Shown here piece by piece: positions 53,028 through 62,180 of a stretch of DNA of 64,000 nt. Location of the stretch: NCBI GenBank assembly GCA_033808805.1, contig JAPXMY010000005.1:60132-124131 (forward strand). The letters are read 5' to 3'. The notes below the pieces were generated by a model. That model did not search any database. It was not told the origin of the DNA and worked only from the letters and a program-made list of their open reading frames with translations. Origin of the DNA: UBA1783 sp033808805. GTDB lineage: Bacteria; Bacillota_I; Bacilli_A; Erysipelotrichales; Erysipelotrichaceae. Within the stretch, counting starts at the first letter, position 1. Each line of letters starts with the position of its first letter. The position numbers were made by a program, and so were the translations under genes.

Positions 53028-53869
53028 ATTCTCTCAACATTTTTAAAATTCATTTTAGCAACCTTTTTCAATTCATCAATACCATATTTTTTTACAAACT
53101 TTCTGGCAAAATCATCAACTGCCAGACTGGCTCCTTTAGGTATTTCCATTTCGAATTCAGCTGACAGGTTTTTCAATTTCATTAAAAAAGCATATCTTGA
53201 AATTATGGAACTTACGGCTACCGAAAGATACTTGCTTTCTGCTTTTGTTTCAAAATGAATATTTCTGATGACAGTATCTTCATTTTTTAGATACTGGTAA
53301 TATTTATCTTCGCCACAGAAATCATCAATAATAATAAGTTCTGGCAATTTTTTTAGTTTCTTTTTTAGATTTATATAAGCCTGATTGTGCATTTTAGCTT
53401 TTATTTCATTCATATTGTTATTATCTATAACCTGATTATATTTTTCGTTATTTAGGATGAGCAATGAATGTTTAACATTTTTAATCAGAAAAGGAGCTGT
53501 TTTTAGAATATAATCATCAGTTAACATTTTTGAATCTGTTAAATTAAGATTACTTATTTTATTATAGCTTTTTTCATCCAGGTAGGAAGCACAGACACAG
53601 ACTGGTCCGAAAAAATCACCAGTTCCTACTTCATCACTGCCAGCTTGAGGCAATAATAGATTTTCTATTGGTTTAAACATCTCATAATAAATAGCAGCAT
53701 CTTTTCCCTGAAGAACAACTTTTTTAGAAGTATAAATAATGATTGAGAGATTTTTTCTAGAAATCTTATAAAGCATATAATCTCCAGGTGAAGAAAAATC
53801 TTCTTTATTAAAATAAGAAGTTATTTCAGCGATAGTTTTCTCATCGGCAATAAAAGTATATGTCTTCAT
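53024..53869 (-). CDS. rnhC: Ribonuclease HIII
   Basis: A 281-residue RNase H type 2-fold enzyme. An N-terminal TBP-like substrate domain (about 1-80) precedes the catalytic part. GSDEVGTGDFFGPV gives the first Asp-Glu, LTDSK and IIDDFCGED the later acids. It degrades RNA in RNA-DNA hybrids. It converges on trmK with overlapping stops. No Shine-Dalgarno is visible and the -10 box ends 6 bases before the ATG, suggesting leaderless translation. Confidence 0.92.
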   Translation of the reverse strand: MKTYTFIADEKTIAEITSYFNKEDFSSPGDYMLYKISRKNLSIIIYTSKKVVLQGKDAAIYYEMFKPIENLLLPQAGSDEVGTGDFFGPVCVCASYLDEKSYNKISNLNLTDSKMLTDDYILKTAPFLIKNVKHSLLILNNEKYNQVIDNNNMNEIKAKMHNQAYINLKKKLKKLPELIIIDDFCGEDKYYQYLKNEDTVIRNIHFETKAESKYLSVAVSSIISRYAFLMKLKNLSAEFEMEIPKGASLAVDDFARKFVKKYGIDELKKVAKMNFKNVERI

Positions 53870-53875
53870 AACAAT

Positions 53876-53904
53876 ATAATAATATGTTGAAGTTAAATTT
53901 TCAA
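53876..53904 (-). promoter_or_regulatory. Promoter of rnhC
   Basis: On the minus strand TTGAAA (53904-53899), a 17-base spacer and TATTAT (53881-53876). The ATG is at 53869, just at the expected transcription start. Confidence 0.55.
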
Positions 53905-53917
53905 ATTATTACAGGTA

Positions 53918-53926
53918 TGATATAAT
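53918..53926 (+). promoter_or_regulatory. Extended -10 promoter of cvpA-mutS2-uvrC
   Basis: TGATATAAT is a consensus extended -10, 24 bases before the ATG at 53950, with AAGGAG in between. Confidence 0.6.
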
Positions 53927-53949
53927 TTATAAAACAAGGAGTGATTTTT

Positions 53950-54663
53950 ATGACATTATCTAGCAACAGTGTATTATTTATAAATATTGGAGTAATTTTA
54001 TTTTTACTTATATCAATCATTTTAGGTTATAAAAGAGGCTTTTTATGGCAGGTTATAAAAACTATCGGTATTTTAGCAGTATTGCTGTTGAGTTGGATTT
54101 TAGCACCTGGTTTTTCGGATTTAATTAAAATATTCCCGAAAAAGTATGCTCCATTTCAAGATACATCTTTAGCGGATGTATTTTATGAAAAGATTAATAT
54201 GTTAGTATGGTTTGTGATTATTTTCTTTGTTGGTTTAATTCTTATCGCGATTATAAAACCACTCTTTAAGGTAGTTTTAGAATTGCCGATAATTAAACAA
54301 TTCAACAGTTTGTTAGGTGCTATATTTGCCCTGGTGCCAGCTTTTATTATTGTTATTTTAATTACATTTTTGCTGAATACTGCCATTTTCACCAATGGAA
54401 AAGATATTGTTGATAACTCAGTTTTAAAGTACACAAATACGGTAACTGAAAAGATAACAAATATACTGTCAAAATCATTTAAAGAAAATCTGGCTATTCA
54501 AAAAATGATTTCAGATCCGCTTTCTTTAGATACCGAAGATATCAAGAGTATCATTGAATGGTTAAAAAAGGCTAATATTTCAAGTGAAGATATTTATCAA
54601 TTTCTGATAAATTATGGACTAGATGTAAATAAATTAAATAAACTGATTAATCCAGGAGAATAA
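53950..54663 (+). CDS. CvpA family membrane protein
   Basis: A 237-residue protein with four hydrophobic segments in the first 150 residues: INIGVILFLLISIILGYKRG is the CvpA N-terminal pattern with its GxxRG turn. The C-terminal part is a soluble helical tail. The ATG at 53950 is chosen by AAGGAG. cvpA-mutS2 adjacency is common in Firmicutes. Confidence 0.82.
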   Translation: MTLSSNSVLFINIGVILFLLISIILGYKRGFLWQVIKTIGILAVLLLSWILAPGFSDLIKIFPKKYAPFQDTSLADVFYEKINMLVWFVIIFFVGLILIAIIKPLFKVVLELPIIKQFNSLLGAIFALVPAFIIVILITFLLNTAIFTNGKDIVDNSVLKYTNTVTEKITNILSKSFKENLAIQKMISDPLSLDTEDIKSIIEWLKKANISSEDIYQFLINYGLDVNKLNKLINPGE

Positions 54664-54664
54664 A

Positions 54665-56965
54665 ATGAGCGAAAGATATGATGGTTTACAGTTTGATGAA
54701 GTAAAACAATTAATAACTAAGTATACTTCTTTCTCTTTAGGCCATCAGATTATAGAGCAGCTACAGCCAAGTTTTAATAAACTGGTTGTTGAAAGAGAAA
54801 ATGGAAGGTTAAAACAAGCAATCGGCATGGTAGTTTCATATGGTACTATGCCTTTTGGTGGTATATATGATGTCTCACAGGAAGTATCACTGGCAATGAA
54901 GGATGTCAGCTTAAGTCCTTTGGATTTAACAAGGATAGCTTCTCAGGCGTATGGAATTGCTCAGATAAAAAAATATATTTCCAATTGTGATGGTGATAAA
55001 AACCTGATAAAGGAGCTATCCGATTCTTTAACTGCTTTTGAAAACACAGCAGCAACAATTAATAAATGTATTTCCTATTCAGGAGATATCCATGATAACG
55101 CTTCAAGCAATCTAGCATCAATTAGAAGAAAAACAAAAAATCTGCAGAAGAGCATTTCCAGTAAGCTGAATGAATTTATCAGTAAAAACCAAGCAATGCT
55201 GCAGGATAATATTATTGCCTATAGAAATGGCAGAAGTGTTATTCTAGTAAAAAATACCTATAAAAATTCCATTGAAGGTTTACAGTATGGTTCTTCTTCA
55301 TCAAAAGGAGCAACTTACATCGAACCTAATGCCTTTATTGGATTAAACAATCAACTTCTACAGTTGATAGAAGATGAAAAACAGGAAATTGCAAGAATAT
55401 TGTTTGAATTATCGCAACTGGTAAAAAAAGATGGGGCTGGTTATTTGGCCAATGTAAATACCTTAGGCTTGTTAGATGCCATATTTGCCAAGGCTCAATG
55501 GGCAAAGGAAGTTGACGCTACAGTAGGTGAGATATCCTCAGTAGATCTGATTTTAAAAAAAGCCAGACATCCTTTGATTGATCCTGCCAAAGTAGTGGCT
55601 AATGACTATCGAATAATCAGTCCAGTGAAGACTGTCTTGATAACTGGTCCTAATACAGGTGGTAAAACAGTTTCATTAAAGGTAATTGGTCTATTCTCAG
55701 TAATGTTTTTATCAGCAATGCCACTTCCAGCCAGAGAAGCTCAGATTCCTGTTTTCGACAATATCTTTTATGATATTGGTGATGGTCAGTCGATTAATGC
55801 TGACTTATCATCTTTTTCATCACATATAAGTAATATTTCCAGCATCTGTAAAAAAGTGACAACTAGAAGTTTGGTTATTCTGGATGAGTTAGGTGGTTCA
55901 ACTGATCCAAATGAAGGTCAGGCTTTTGCCAGTGCCGTATTAGAATATTTTCGCAGGAAAAATATTTATGTTGTTGCGACAACTCACTTTTCCAAACTAA
56001 AGGCTTATGCCAAACAGCATGATAATATTATGCTTTCATCAGTAGAATTTGATCAGAATAATCTAAAACCAACCTTTAAATATATTGAAAACTCAATTGG
56101 TTCATCCAATGCAATTGAAACAGCTAAAAGATTTGGAATAAATGATGAGATAATTGAATTGGCCTATGAGTTTAAAAAACAACAGTCAAATGTTGATGAT
56201 ACATTAATTGAGAAACTTCAGCAGCAATTGGAAACAGTAAGACAAAAACAAAAGCAGCTGTTAAATCAGGAACAATTATTAAAACAACAGTATCAGCAGT
56301 TAAATGAAGAAAAAGAAAAGCTAACTATTGAAAAAGAAATAATTATTGAAAAAGCTAAGAATGAAGCCTTGAATATTGTCAGTGATGCTAAAGCTCAATC
56401 CGAAGAGATAATTGAAGAACTTAAACAGCAGAAAACCTATCAGATTAATGAAGTAGCCAAATTGAAACATCAGCTGAATCAAATCGTTGAAGTAGAACAA
56501 AAAGAGGAAATCCTGGAAGGCGATATAGAAGTTGGTGATTATGTTAAGGTGAAATTAACTAATCAGAAAGGAAAGGTAATTTCACTGGATAGAAAAAATG
56601 TTCTTATCGATGCAAATGGCATCAGAATAAGAACAGCTATTTCAGCAGTAGTCAAAACAGGAAAACCTGAGTTAAAAAAGCTTAAAGCAGTTAAGACAAA
56701 AGTTAATTCTGCCAGAAGTTTTTCTATTGAACTGAATTTAATCGGCCTGCGTGTTGATGAAGCAGTAGATACGCTAGATAAATATCTGGATGAAGCATTG
56801 TTAGCTAATGTTCCTTTTGTAAGAGTAATTCATGGTTATGGAACGGGAGCTTTACGCAATGCAGTCTGGGATCAGCTGAAAAAATATAAATTTGTCAAAA
56901 CCTATGAACATGGTTCGGCTACTGAAGGTTCCAGTGGGACAACAATAGTCTATTTTAAGGAGTAA
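54665..56965 (+). CDS. mutS2: MutS2 (endonuclease MutS2 / ribosome collision factor)
   Basis: A 766-residue MutS2. ATPase core: Walker A LITGPNTGGKTVSLK at about 325-339 and Walker B LVILDELGGSTDPNEGQA. A long coiled coil (about 510-610, Gln/Glu/Lys-rich) leads to a KOW-like segment and a C-terminal Smr domain (LNLIGLRVDEAVDTLDKYL, then VIHGYGTGALR). MutS2 suppresses recombination and splits collided ribosomes. The ATG follows AGGAGA. Confidence 0.95.
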   Translation: MSERYDGLQFDEVKQLITKYTSFSLGHQIIEQLQPSFNKLVVERENGRLKQAIGMVVSYGTMPFGGIYDVSQEVSLAMKDVSLSPLDLTRIASQAYGIAQIKKYISNCDGDKNLIKELSDSLTAFENTAATINKCISYSGDIHDNASSNLASIRRKTKNLQKSISSKLNEFISKNQAMLQDNIIAYRNGRSVILVKNTYKNSIEGLQYGSSSSKGATYIEPNAFIGLNNQLLQLIEDEKQEIARILFELSQLVKKDGAGYLANVNTLGLLDAIFAKAQWAKEVDATVGEISSVDLILKKARHPLIDPAKVVANDYRIISPVKTVLITGPNTGGKTVSLKVIGLFSVMFLSAMPLPAREAQIPVFDNIFYDIGDGQSINADLSSFSSHISNISSICKKVTTRSLVILDELGGSTDPNEGQAFASAVLEYFRRKNIYVVATTHFSKLKAYAKQHDNIMLSSVEFDQNNLKPTFKYIENSIGSSNAIETAKRFGINDEIIELAYEFKKQQSNVDDTLIEKLQQQLETVRQKQKQLLNQEQLLKQQYQQLNEEKEKLTIEKEIIIEKAKNEALNIVSDAKAQSEEIIEELKQQKTYQINEVAKLKHQLNQIVEVEQKEEILEGDIEVGDYVKVKLTNQKGKVISLDRKNVLIDANGIRIRTAISAVVKTGKPELKKLKAVKTKVNSARSFSIELNLIGLRVDEAVDTLDKYLDEALLANVPFVRVIHGYGTGALRNAVWDQLKKYKFVKTYEHGSATEGSSGTTIVYFKE

Positions 56966-56968
56966 TTT

Positions 56969-58732
56969 ATGATTAAAAATAAACTGCTTACTTTGCCTGC
57001 GGAACCAGGTTGCTATCTGATGAAGAATAAAAAAGGTGAAGTTATCTATGTAGGCAAGGCTAAAAATATCAAGAATAGAGTTAATTCTTATTTCAGAGGC
57101 TCCTCTCATGATAACAAGACTACAAAATTAGTGAGTAATATTGTTGATTTTGATTATATTGTCACCAATTCGGAAAAAGAAGCTTTGATATTGGAATATA
57201 ATCTGATTAAACATCATAAACCTCGTTTTAATATAATATTTATGGATGACAGTTCTTATCCCTATTTAAGAATAACAGATGAAAAGTATCCAACTATAAG
57301 GCTCGTTAGAGATGCTAAAAGGATAAAGAATGCCAAATATTTTGGACCATATCCAAATGTGGGATACGCCAGAGAACTGCTTAGTCTGATTGAAAAAATC
57401 TACCCTTTGAGAAAATGCAAAAGTATGGGCAGTAAAGTGTGTCTTTATTATCATATAGGATTATGTTTAGGTCCCTGTGAGTACGATATAGATTCTAAAG
57501 TGTATGAAAAAATGACAGAAGAAATTACATCTTTTCTAAATGGAAATACTTCAGTAGTTAAAGATGAATTGATAAAGAGAAGAGATGAGTTTGCTAAACA
57601 GCTATTGTTTGAAAAAGCGAAAGATATGCAGATACTTATTGAATCTATTGAACATGTAACTACAGAAAACCATATGCAGATAGATCTCAATAAAAGTGCG
57701 CATGTCTTTGCCAGTTATGTTGACAAAGGTTATATTGCCATTGTTGGTCTATTGTACAGTCAGGGAAAACTATTGCATAAACATTTAATAATGAAGCCAT
57801 TATATGATGATACAGAGCAGACTTTTATATCCTATATAGTTCAATATTATCAGTCAAATCAGTTGCCAAAAGAACTTATAATGCCTTACGGACTAAATTT
57901 AGAAGCTTTAAATGAAGTCTTGGAAACAAAAATACTTCAGCCTCAAAGAGGAGAAAAAAAGAAACTCATTGAACTGGCAATTGAAAATGCCAAAATACAT
58001 TTAGAACAGAATTTTGAAGTTGCCAGTAAACAGGAACAATTAAACGAAACAGCATTACAGCAGTTAAAAGATTTAATACAATGTAATACGACAAGAATTG
58101 AGCTATACGATATTTCTCATACTGCAGGAGAAGCCGCTGTTGGTGCACAGGTAGTCTATGTCGATGGTTTTGCTTCAAAAAAAGATTATCGATTATATAA
58201 GGTTTCAAATAAAAATAACGATTTTGCCAATATGCAGGAAGTAATATATCGACGTTTGTTTAATGCCAAAAAGAATAAAACAGTTCTTCCGGATATTATT
58301 ATAGTAGATGGTGCTAAAAGCCAGATAAAAGCTGCAAAAGAGATTTTAGAAGCTCTGGATATATCATCAATCTGTTTATTGGGACTTACAAAAGATGAAA
58401 GACATCAAACTTCAGCACTGATGAATGATAGTTTTGAGATATATGATCTTGATAAGGAATCGGAATTGTTTTATCTGTTAACCAATATGCAGGATGAAGT
58501 TCATCGCTTTACAATTTCTTATCATAAACGTTTAAGAGAAAGAAAATTTAAAGAATCAATATTGGATGAAATAGAAAATATCGGTATTAAAAGAAAAGAA
58601 AAACTGCTTTCTCATTTTAAGACGATTAACAGAATAAAAAACGCCAGTCTACAACAGCTGGCAGAAGTAATCGGTCACAAAAGTGGTCAGGCTGTCTATG
58701 ATTTTTTCAGAAAGGAAAAAGAAGATGTTTAA
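56969..58732 (+). CDS. uvrC: Excinuclease ABC subunit C
   Basis: UvrC, 587 residues, makes both incisions in nucleotide excision repair. GIY-YIG domain (GCYLMKNKKGEVIYVGKAKNIKNRV), four-Cys region (CKSMGSKVCLYYHIGLCLGPC), UvrB-binding UVR helix, RNase H-like C domain (YDISHTAGEAAVGAQVV with IIVDGAKSQ) and a final HhH. It starts 3 bases after mutS2. Confidence 0.95.
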   Translation: MIKNKLLTLPAEPGCYLMKNKKGEVIYVGKAKNIKNRVNSYFRGSSHDNKTTKLVSNIVDFDYIVTNSEKEALILEYNLIKHHKPRFNIIFMDDSSYPYLRITDEKYPTIRLVRDAKRIKNAKYFGPYPNVGYARELLSLIEKIYPLRKCKSMGSKVCLYYHIGLCLGPCEYDIDSKVYEKMTEEITSFLNGNTSVVKDELIKRRDEFAKQLLFEKAKDMQILIESIEHVTTENHMQIDLNKSAHVFASYVDKGYIAIVGLLYSQGKLLHKHLIMKPLYDDTEQTFISYIVQYYQSNQLPKELIMPYGLNLEALNEVLETKILQPQRGEKKKLIELAIENAKIHLEQNFEVASKQEQLNETALQQLKDLIQCNTTRIELYDISHTAGEAAVGAQVVYVDGFASKKDYRLYKVSNKNNDFANMQEVIYRRLFNAKKNKTVLPDIIIVDGAKSQIKAAKEILEALDISSICLLGLTKDERHQTSALMNDSFEIYDLDKESELFYLLTNMQDEVHRFTISYHKRLRERKFKESILDEIENIGIKRKEKLLSHFKTINRIKNASLQQLAEVIGHKSGQAVYDFFRKEKEDV

Positions 58733-59109
58733 AAAGATAATAAGTATTATTTTATGGATTGTAGGAATTTTTATAGAGACATTAACTCTCCTTAGTCAGA
58801 GTAGAAATTCCCCAAAAGTTATGGTTGATTGTATCTGGATTTGGAATTAGTCTATCCTTAGCTTTAGCTGCTTCTAGAATCTGGAAGTCTTCTTTCAGTT
58901 ATGAAAAGAAAAAACTCAATCTGAAAGAAAAAAATAAAAGATTTGTATTGGAACATCTTTATATCTATGCCAGTATTGCCTGTTTTGTACCGATAGGTTT
59001 TTACTTTATGTTGGACAAATCGATAGATGAAAAAGCCAAAAAAAGCATCTGGTTAGAGATGGCAATGCTAACTTTCTGGATGGTCTATATTATCATGACT
59101 GTACAATAA
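58725..59109 (+). pseudogene. Small membrane protein, frameshifted
   Basis: An ATG at 58725 overlaps the uvrC stop and opens MFKKIISIILWIVGIFIETL, a membrane segment. That frame ends at 58850. The +1 frame carries on with LIVSGFGISLSLALAASRIW, a basic loop and two more hydrophobic segments to 59109. Removing one base in the CCCC or AAAA run at about 58810-58817 joins them into one protein of about 127 residues with four hydrophobic segments. It is either a real frameshift, a homopolymer error or, less likely, programmed shifting. No family recognised. Confidence 0.55.
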
Positions 59110-59154
59110 AACGATAAATGGCTTAAAACTAATTATAATCAAGGAGAAGATGAA

Positions 59155-59649
59155 ATGAAAAAAATATTGCAGATTTTTTTGATAACTGTATTGTTATTTG
59201 GACTTATTGGATGTAATGATGAAAATAAGCCAGTTATAAAAAAGAAAGAATTAAAGACCACAGAATTGGGAGATATATTGATTGAGAATTATAATCAGAT
59301 ACCCGAAATAACAAGTGCGACAAGAGATTATCTACCAGATGAAATCTATGATGTTGCTGATGACTATATCGTATTTACTGGAGCTTATAAAAATGGAGCA
59401 ACTTCAGGTTTTGCGGTAATTGTAAACAGTGAGAATATGAGTAAAGTATTTGATTACGCCATGAATCTGGCAAATTCCAACTATAAGGATCTGCAAGAAG
59501 ACGTATATGGAATATCAACACTCTTATATAACGACAGTGTTCCGATAACTATTTCAATCAGCAAGGTAAAATTGGATGATGGTGGCTATATCATTACTTA
59601 CGAAGCAATTGAAATGACATTGGAAGATTGTTTCTCATTTGCCAATTAA
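59155..59649 (+). CDS. Small lipoprotein, possibly DUF4358-like
   Basis: A 164-residue lipoprotein, signal MKKILQIFLITVLLFGLIGC. The mature part has IVFTGAYKNGATSGFAVI and an ISISKVKLDDGGYIITY segment, somewhat like DUF4358 lipoproteins of Firmicutes; I am not sure of that family. CAAGGAG lies about 12 bases upstream of the ATG. Confidence 0.6.
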   Translation: MKKILQIFLITVLLFGLIGCNDENKPVIKKKELKTTELGDILIENYNQIPEITSATRDYLPDEIYDVADDYIVFTGAYKNGATSGFAVIVNSENMSKVFDYAMNLANSNYKDLQEDVYGISTLLYNDSVPITISISKVKLDDGGYIITYEAIEMTLEDCFSFAN

Positions 59650-59715
59650 TAATCAGGCAGAGTTTTATTGAAGAAGATTATCTGTTAGGTCATCTAAAGC
59701 AATTAAGTGATTATC

Positions 59716-59744
59716 TTGAAAATATAATGTGATAGTTATATACT
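59716..59744 (+). promoter_or_regulatory. Promoter of the YfcE-like phosphoesterase gene
   Basis: TTGAAA (59716-59721), a 17-base spacer and TATACT (59739-59744). Transcription would begin near 59750, at or inside the first codons (ATG 59748, GTG 59751), so the mRNA should have essentially no leader. Confidence 0.5.
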
Positions 59745-59747
59745 TTT

Positions 59748-60218
59748 ATGGTGGATTATATAAAAGTTGTTGTTATGAGTGATTCACATGGCTATAGCAG
59801 TAATGTCTACTTTGTCATGCAAAAAGAAAGTGATGCTCATTATATGTTTCATCTGGGCGATGTCTGTGATTGGCCAGACATTTTTGATGATTTAGTAATT
59901 GTTAAAGGAAATAATGACTATTTCGATTTGCCAGATAAAATTGTTACAGAAATTGGTGGCTTAAGATTCTTTTTAATTCATTCACATCGCCAGTCTGGTT
60001 TTAATATGAAAAATAGATTAGCAGATTTAGCCAAAGAAAATGATTGTGACATTGTTCTATATGGTCATACTCATATGTATAATGATGAATATGTTGATGG
60101 CATAAGACTATTGAATCCAGGATCTTTATACTATAATCGAGATAGAAGCAATATTGGTTATATGATAATTAAGATTTATGAAAATAAGGAATATGAAGTA
60201 ATTAGAAAGTTCATTTAA
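59748..60218 (+). CDS. YfcE/MJ0936-type metallophosphoesterase
   Basis: A 156-residue calcineurin-like phosphoesterase. Metal motifs VVVMSDSHGYSS, FHLGDVCDWPD, VKGNNDYFD, IHSHRQSG and LYGHTHMY. Small enzymes of this group hydrolyse phosphodiesters. No Shine-Dalgarno. The start could be ATG 59748 or GTG 59751; later starts would cut the first strand (IKVVV). Confidence 0.85.
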   Translation: MVDYIKVVVMSDSHGYSSNVYFVMQKESDAHYMFHLGDVCDWPDIFDDLVIVKGNNDYFDLPDKIVTEIGGLRFFLIHSHRQSGFNMKNRLADLAKENDCDIVLYGHTHMYNDEYVDGIRLLNPGSLYYNRDRSNIGYMIIKIYENKEYEVIRKFI

Positions 60219-60253
60219 TTGTTTTGTTGTAAGCTTGAAAGGAAGTAAATCCT

Positions 60254-62086
60254 ATGAAAAAACAAAAGATTATTAATTTAGCAGTAATAGCTCATGTTGA
60301 TGCTGGAAAGTCGACACTGGTTGATGCTTTCCTTAAACAATCAGGAGCTTTTTTAAGAAGTGAAGATGCTGTAAGCAGAGTAATGGATTCCGATGATTTA
60401 GAAAAAGAAAGAGGCATTACCATCTATTCAAAAAACTGTGCAGTTTTTTATAAGGACTATAAGATTAATATTGTTGATACTCCTGGCCATGCAGACTTTT
60501 CAAGTGAGGTTGAACGTATTATCAAAACTGTTGATACAGTTATTTTGCTTGTTGATTCATCAGAGGGACCAATGCCTCAGACTCGTTTTGTTCTGCAGAA
60601 GTCTTTAGAACTAGGCTTAAAGCCAATTCTTCTGATTAATAAAATCGACAAGAAAGATGCTCGTATAGAAGAAGTAGTTTCTCTTGTCTATGATTTATTC
60701 TTTGATTTGGAAGCTGATGAAAATCAAATAGAATTTCCTATTCTATACGGAATTGCCAAAGAAGGAATAGTCAAATACAATGTTGATGATAAAAACGAAG
60801 ATATTATTCCGTTATTTGAAACCATCATTAAACATACTGCAGCATATCCTGATTTAGATGATGAACCACTTCAAATGCAGATATCAAATCTCAATTATGA
60901 TGAGTATATAGGAAGACTCGGTGTTGGACGTATTTACAAAGGTACCTTAAAAGTTGGTGAACAGGTAGTTTTGTGTAAAAATGATGGTAAACAGCATCGA
61001 TGCACTATAACTAAATTGTATAACTATGAGGGTATAAAAAGAAAAAGTATCACAGAAGCTTGTTCTGGAGATATAGTTATTGTTGCTGGTATTGCTGATT
61101 TGAGCATTGGAGATACAATCTGTGATAAAGATTATATTGATCCATTGCCACCGATTCACATCGATGAACCTACCTTGAGTATGAACTTTATGGTTAATAC
61201 CTCTCCATTTGCTGGAAGAAGTGGTAAATATGTTACCAGCAGAAATATCAAGGAAAGACTGGAAAGAGAAATGGAAGTTAATGTGGGATTAAAAGTTGAA
61301 GAAACTGATTCTACTGATACTTTTAAAGTCAGCGGCAGAGGAGAGTTAGGCCTTACAATTCTAATTGAAAATATGAGAAGAGAAGGCTATGAACTGGCAA
61401 TTTCTAAACCACAGGTAATTTATAAAATTATCAAAGGGAAAAGATATGAACCTGTAGAAAAGGTAATCTGTGAAGTGCCAAGTGTATATCAGGGAGTCTG
61501 CATTTCCAAGCTGAGTTTAAGAAATGGTGAAATGTTGGATCTTGTTGAAAGAAATAACTATGTTACCATAACTTTTAAGGTATCAACTCGAGCTTTAATA
61601 GGTTTTAGAGGTGATTTTATCAATTTTACCAGGGGTGAGGGAATCTTGATCAGATCATTTGATGGCTATGAACCTTATCAGGGACAAATAAATACTAGAA
61701 CTAATGGAGTAATGATTTCTAATGCTACAGGAGTAGCGATGAAATACTCTTTATACAATCTACAGGAAAGAGGAGCCTTCTTTATCGGTCCTGCTACTGA
61801 AGTCTATGAGGGAATGATTGTTGGTTTTTGTTCAAGAGATATGGATATGGCTGTTAATCCAACTAAAAATAAAACTATGACCTCTATTAGAAGCACTGGT
61901 CATGATGATGCGATGATTTTAACTCCACCAATTCAATTGACTTTAGAATATGCTTTGGAGTTTATAGATGATGATGAGCTTGTTGAAGTTACTCCTGATT
62001 CTATCCGTTTAAGAAAGAAATTTTTAACTGAATCAGAAAGAAAAGAAGCGTATCGTCAGAATAGAAGATTAGAAGAATTTTATTAA
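60254..62086 (+). CDS. typA: Translational GTPase TypA/BipA
   Basis: A 610-residue ribosome-associated GTPase. G1 AHVDAGKSTLVDAFLKQSG, switch I ERGITIYSKN, G3 DTPGHADFSSEVER, G4 NKIDKKDAR; EF-G-like domains follow and the C-terminal TypA region has RGDFINFTRGEG. Involved in ribosome assembly and stress or cold adaptation. GAAAGGAAG precedes the ATG. Confidence 0.96.
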   Translation: MKKQKIINLAVIAHVDAGKSTLVDAFLKQSGAFLRSEDAVSRVMDSDDLEKERGITIYSKNCAVFYKDYKINIVDTPGHADFSSEVERIIKTVDTVILLVDSSEGPMPQTRFVLQKSLELGLKPILLINKIDKKDARIEEVVSLVYDLFFDLEADENQIEFPILYGIAKEGIVKYNVDDKNEDIIPLFETIIKHTAAYPDLDDEPLQMQISNLNYDEYIGRLGVGRIYKGTLKVGEQVVLCKNDGKQHRCTITKLYNYEGIKRKSITEACSGDIVIVAGIADLSIGDTICDKDYIDPLPPIHIDEPTLSMNFMVNTSPFAGRSGKYVTSRNIKERLEREMEVNVGLKVEETDSTDTFKVSGRGELGLTILIENMRREGYELAISKPQVIYKIIKGKRYEPVEKVICEVPSVYQGVCISKLSLRNGEMLDLVERNNYVTITFKVSTRALIGFRGDFINFTRGEGILIRSFDGYEPYQGQINTRTNGVMISNATGVAMKYSLYNLQERGAFFIGPATEVYEGMIVGFCSRDMDMAVNPTKNKTMTSIRSTGHDDAMILTPPIQLTLEYALEFIDDDELVEVTPDSIRLRKKFLTESERKEAYRQNRRLEEFY

Positions 62087-62101
62087 AAATAGCGTTTTTT
62101 A

Positions 62102-62165
62102 TTGACAATGTTCATAAATAAAATATACTTATATTATTAGATAGAGATATTTAAATCTCGCTATA
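62102..62165 (+). promoter_or_regulatory. Strong promoter and 5' hairpin of the Cys-repeat protein
   Basis: TTGACA (62102-62107), a 16-base spacer and TATACT (62124-62129): the closest match to consensus in the window. The early transcript can form a hairpin around GAGAT-ATTTAA-ATCTC (62144-62159). A GAGGGA ribosome binding site follows. Confidence 0.65.
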
Positions 62166-62180
62166 GTTTGAGGGATTAAA

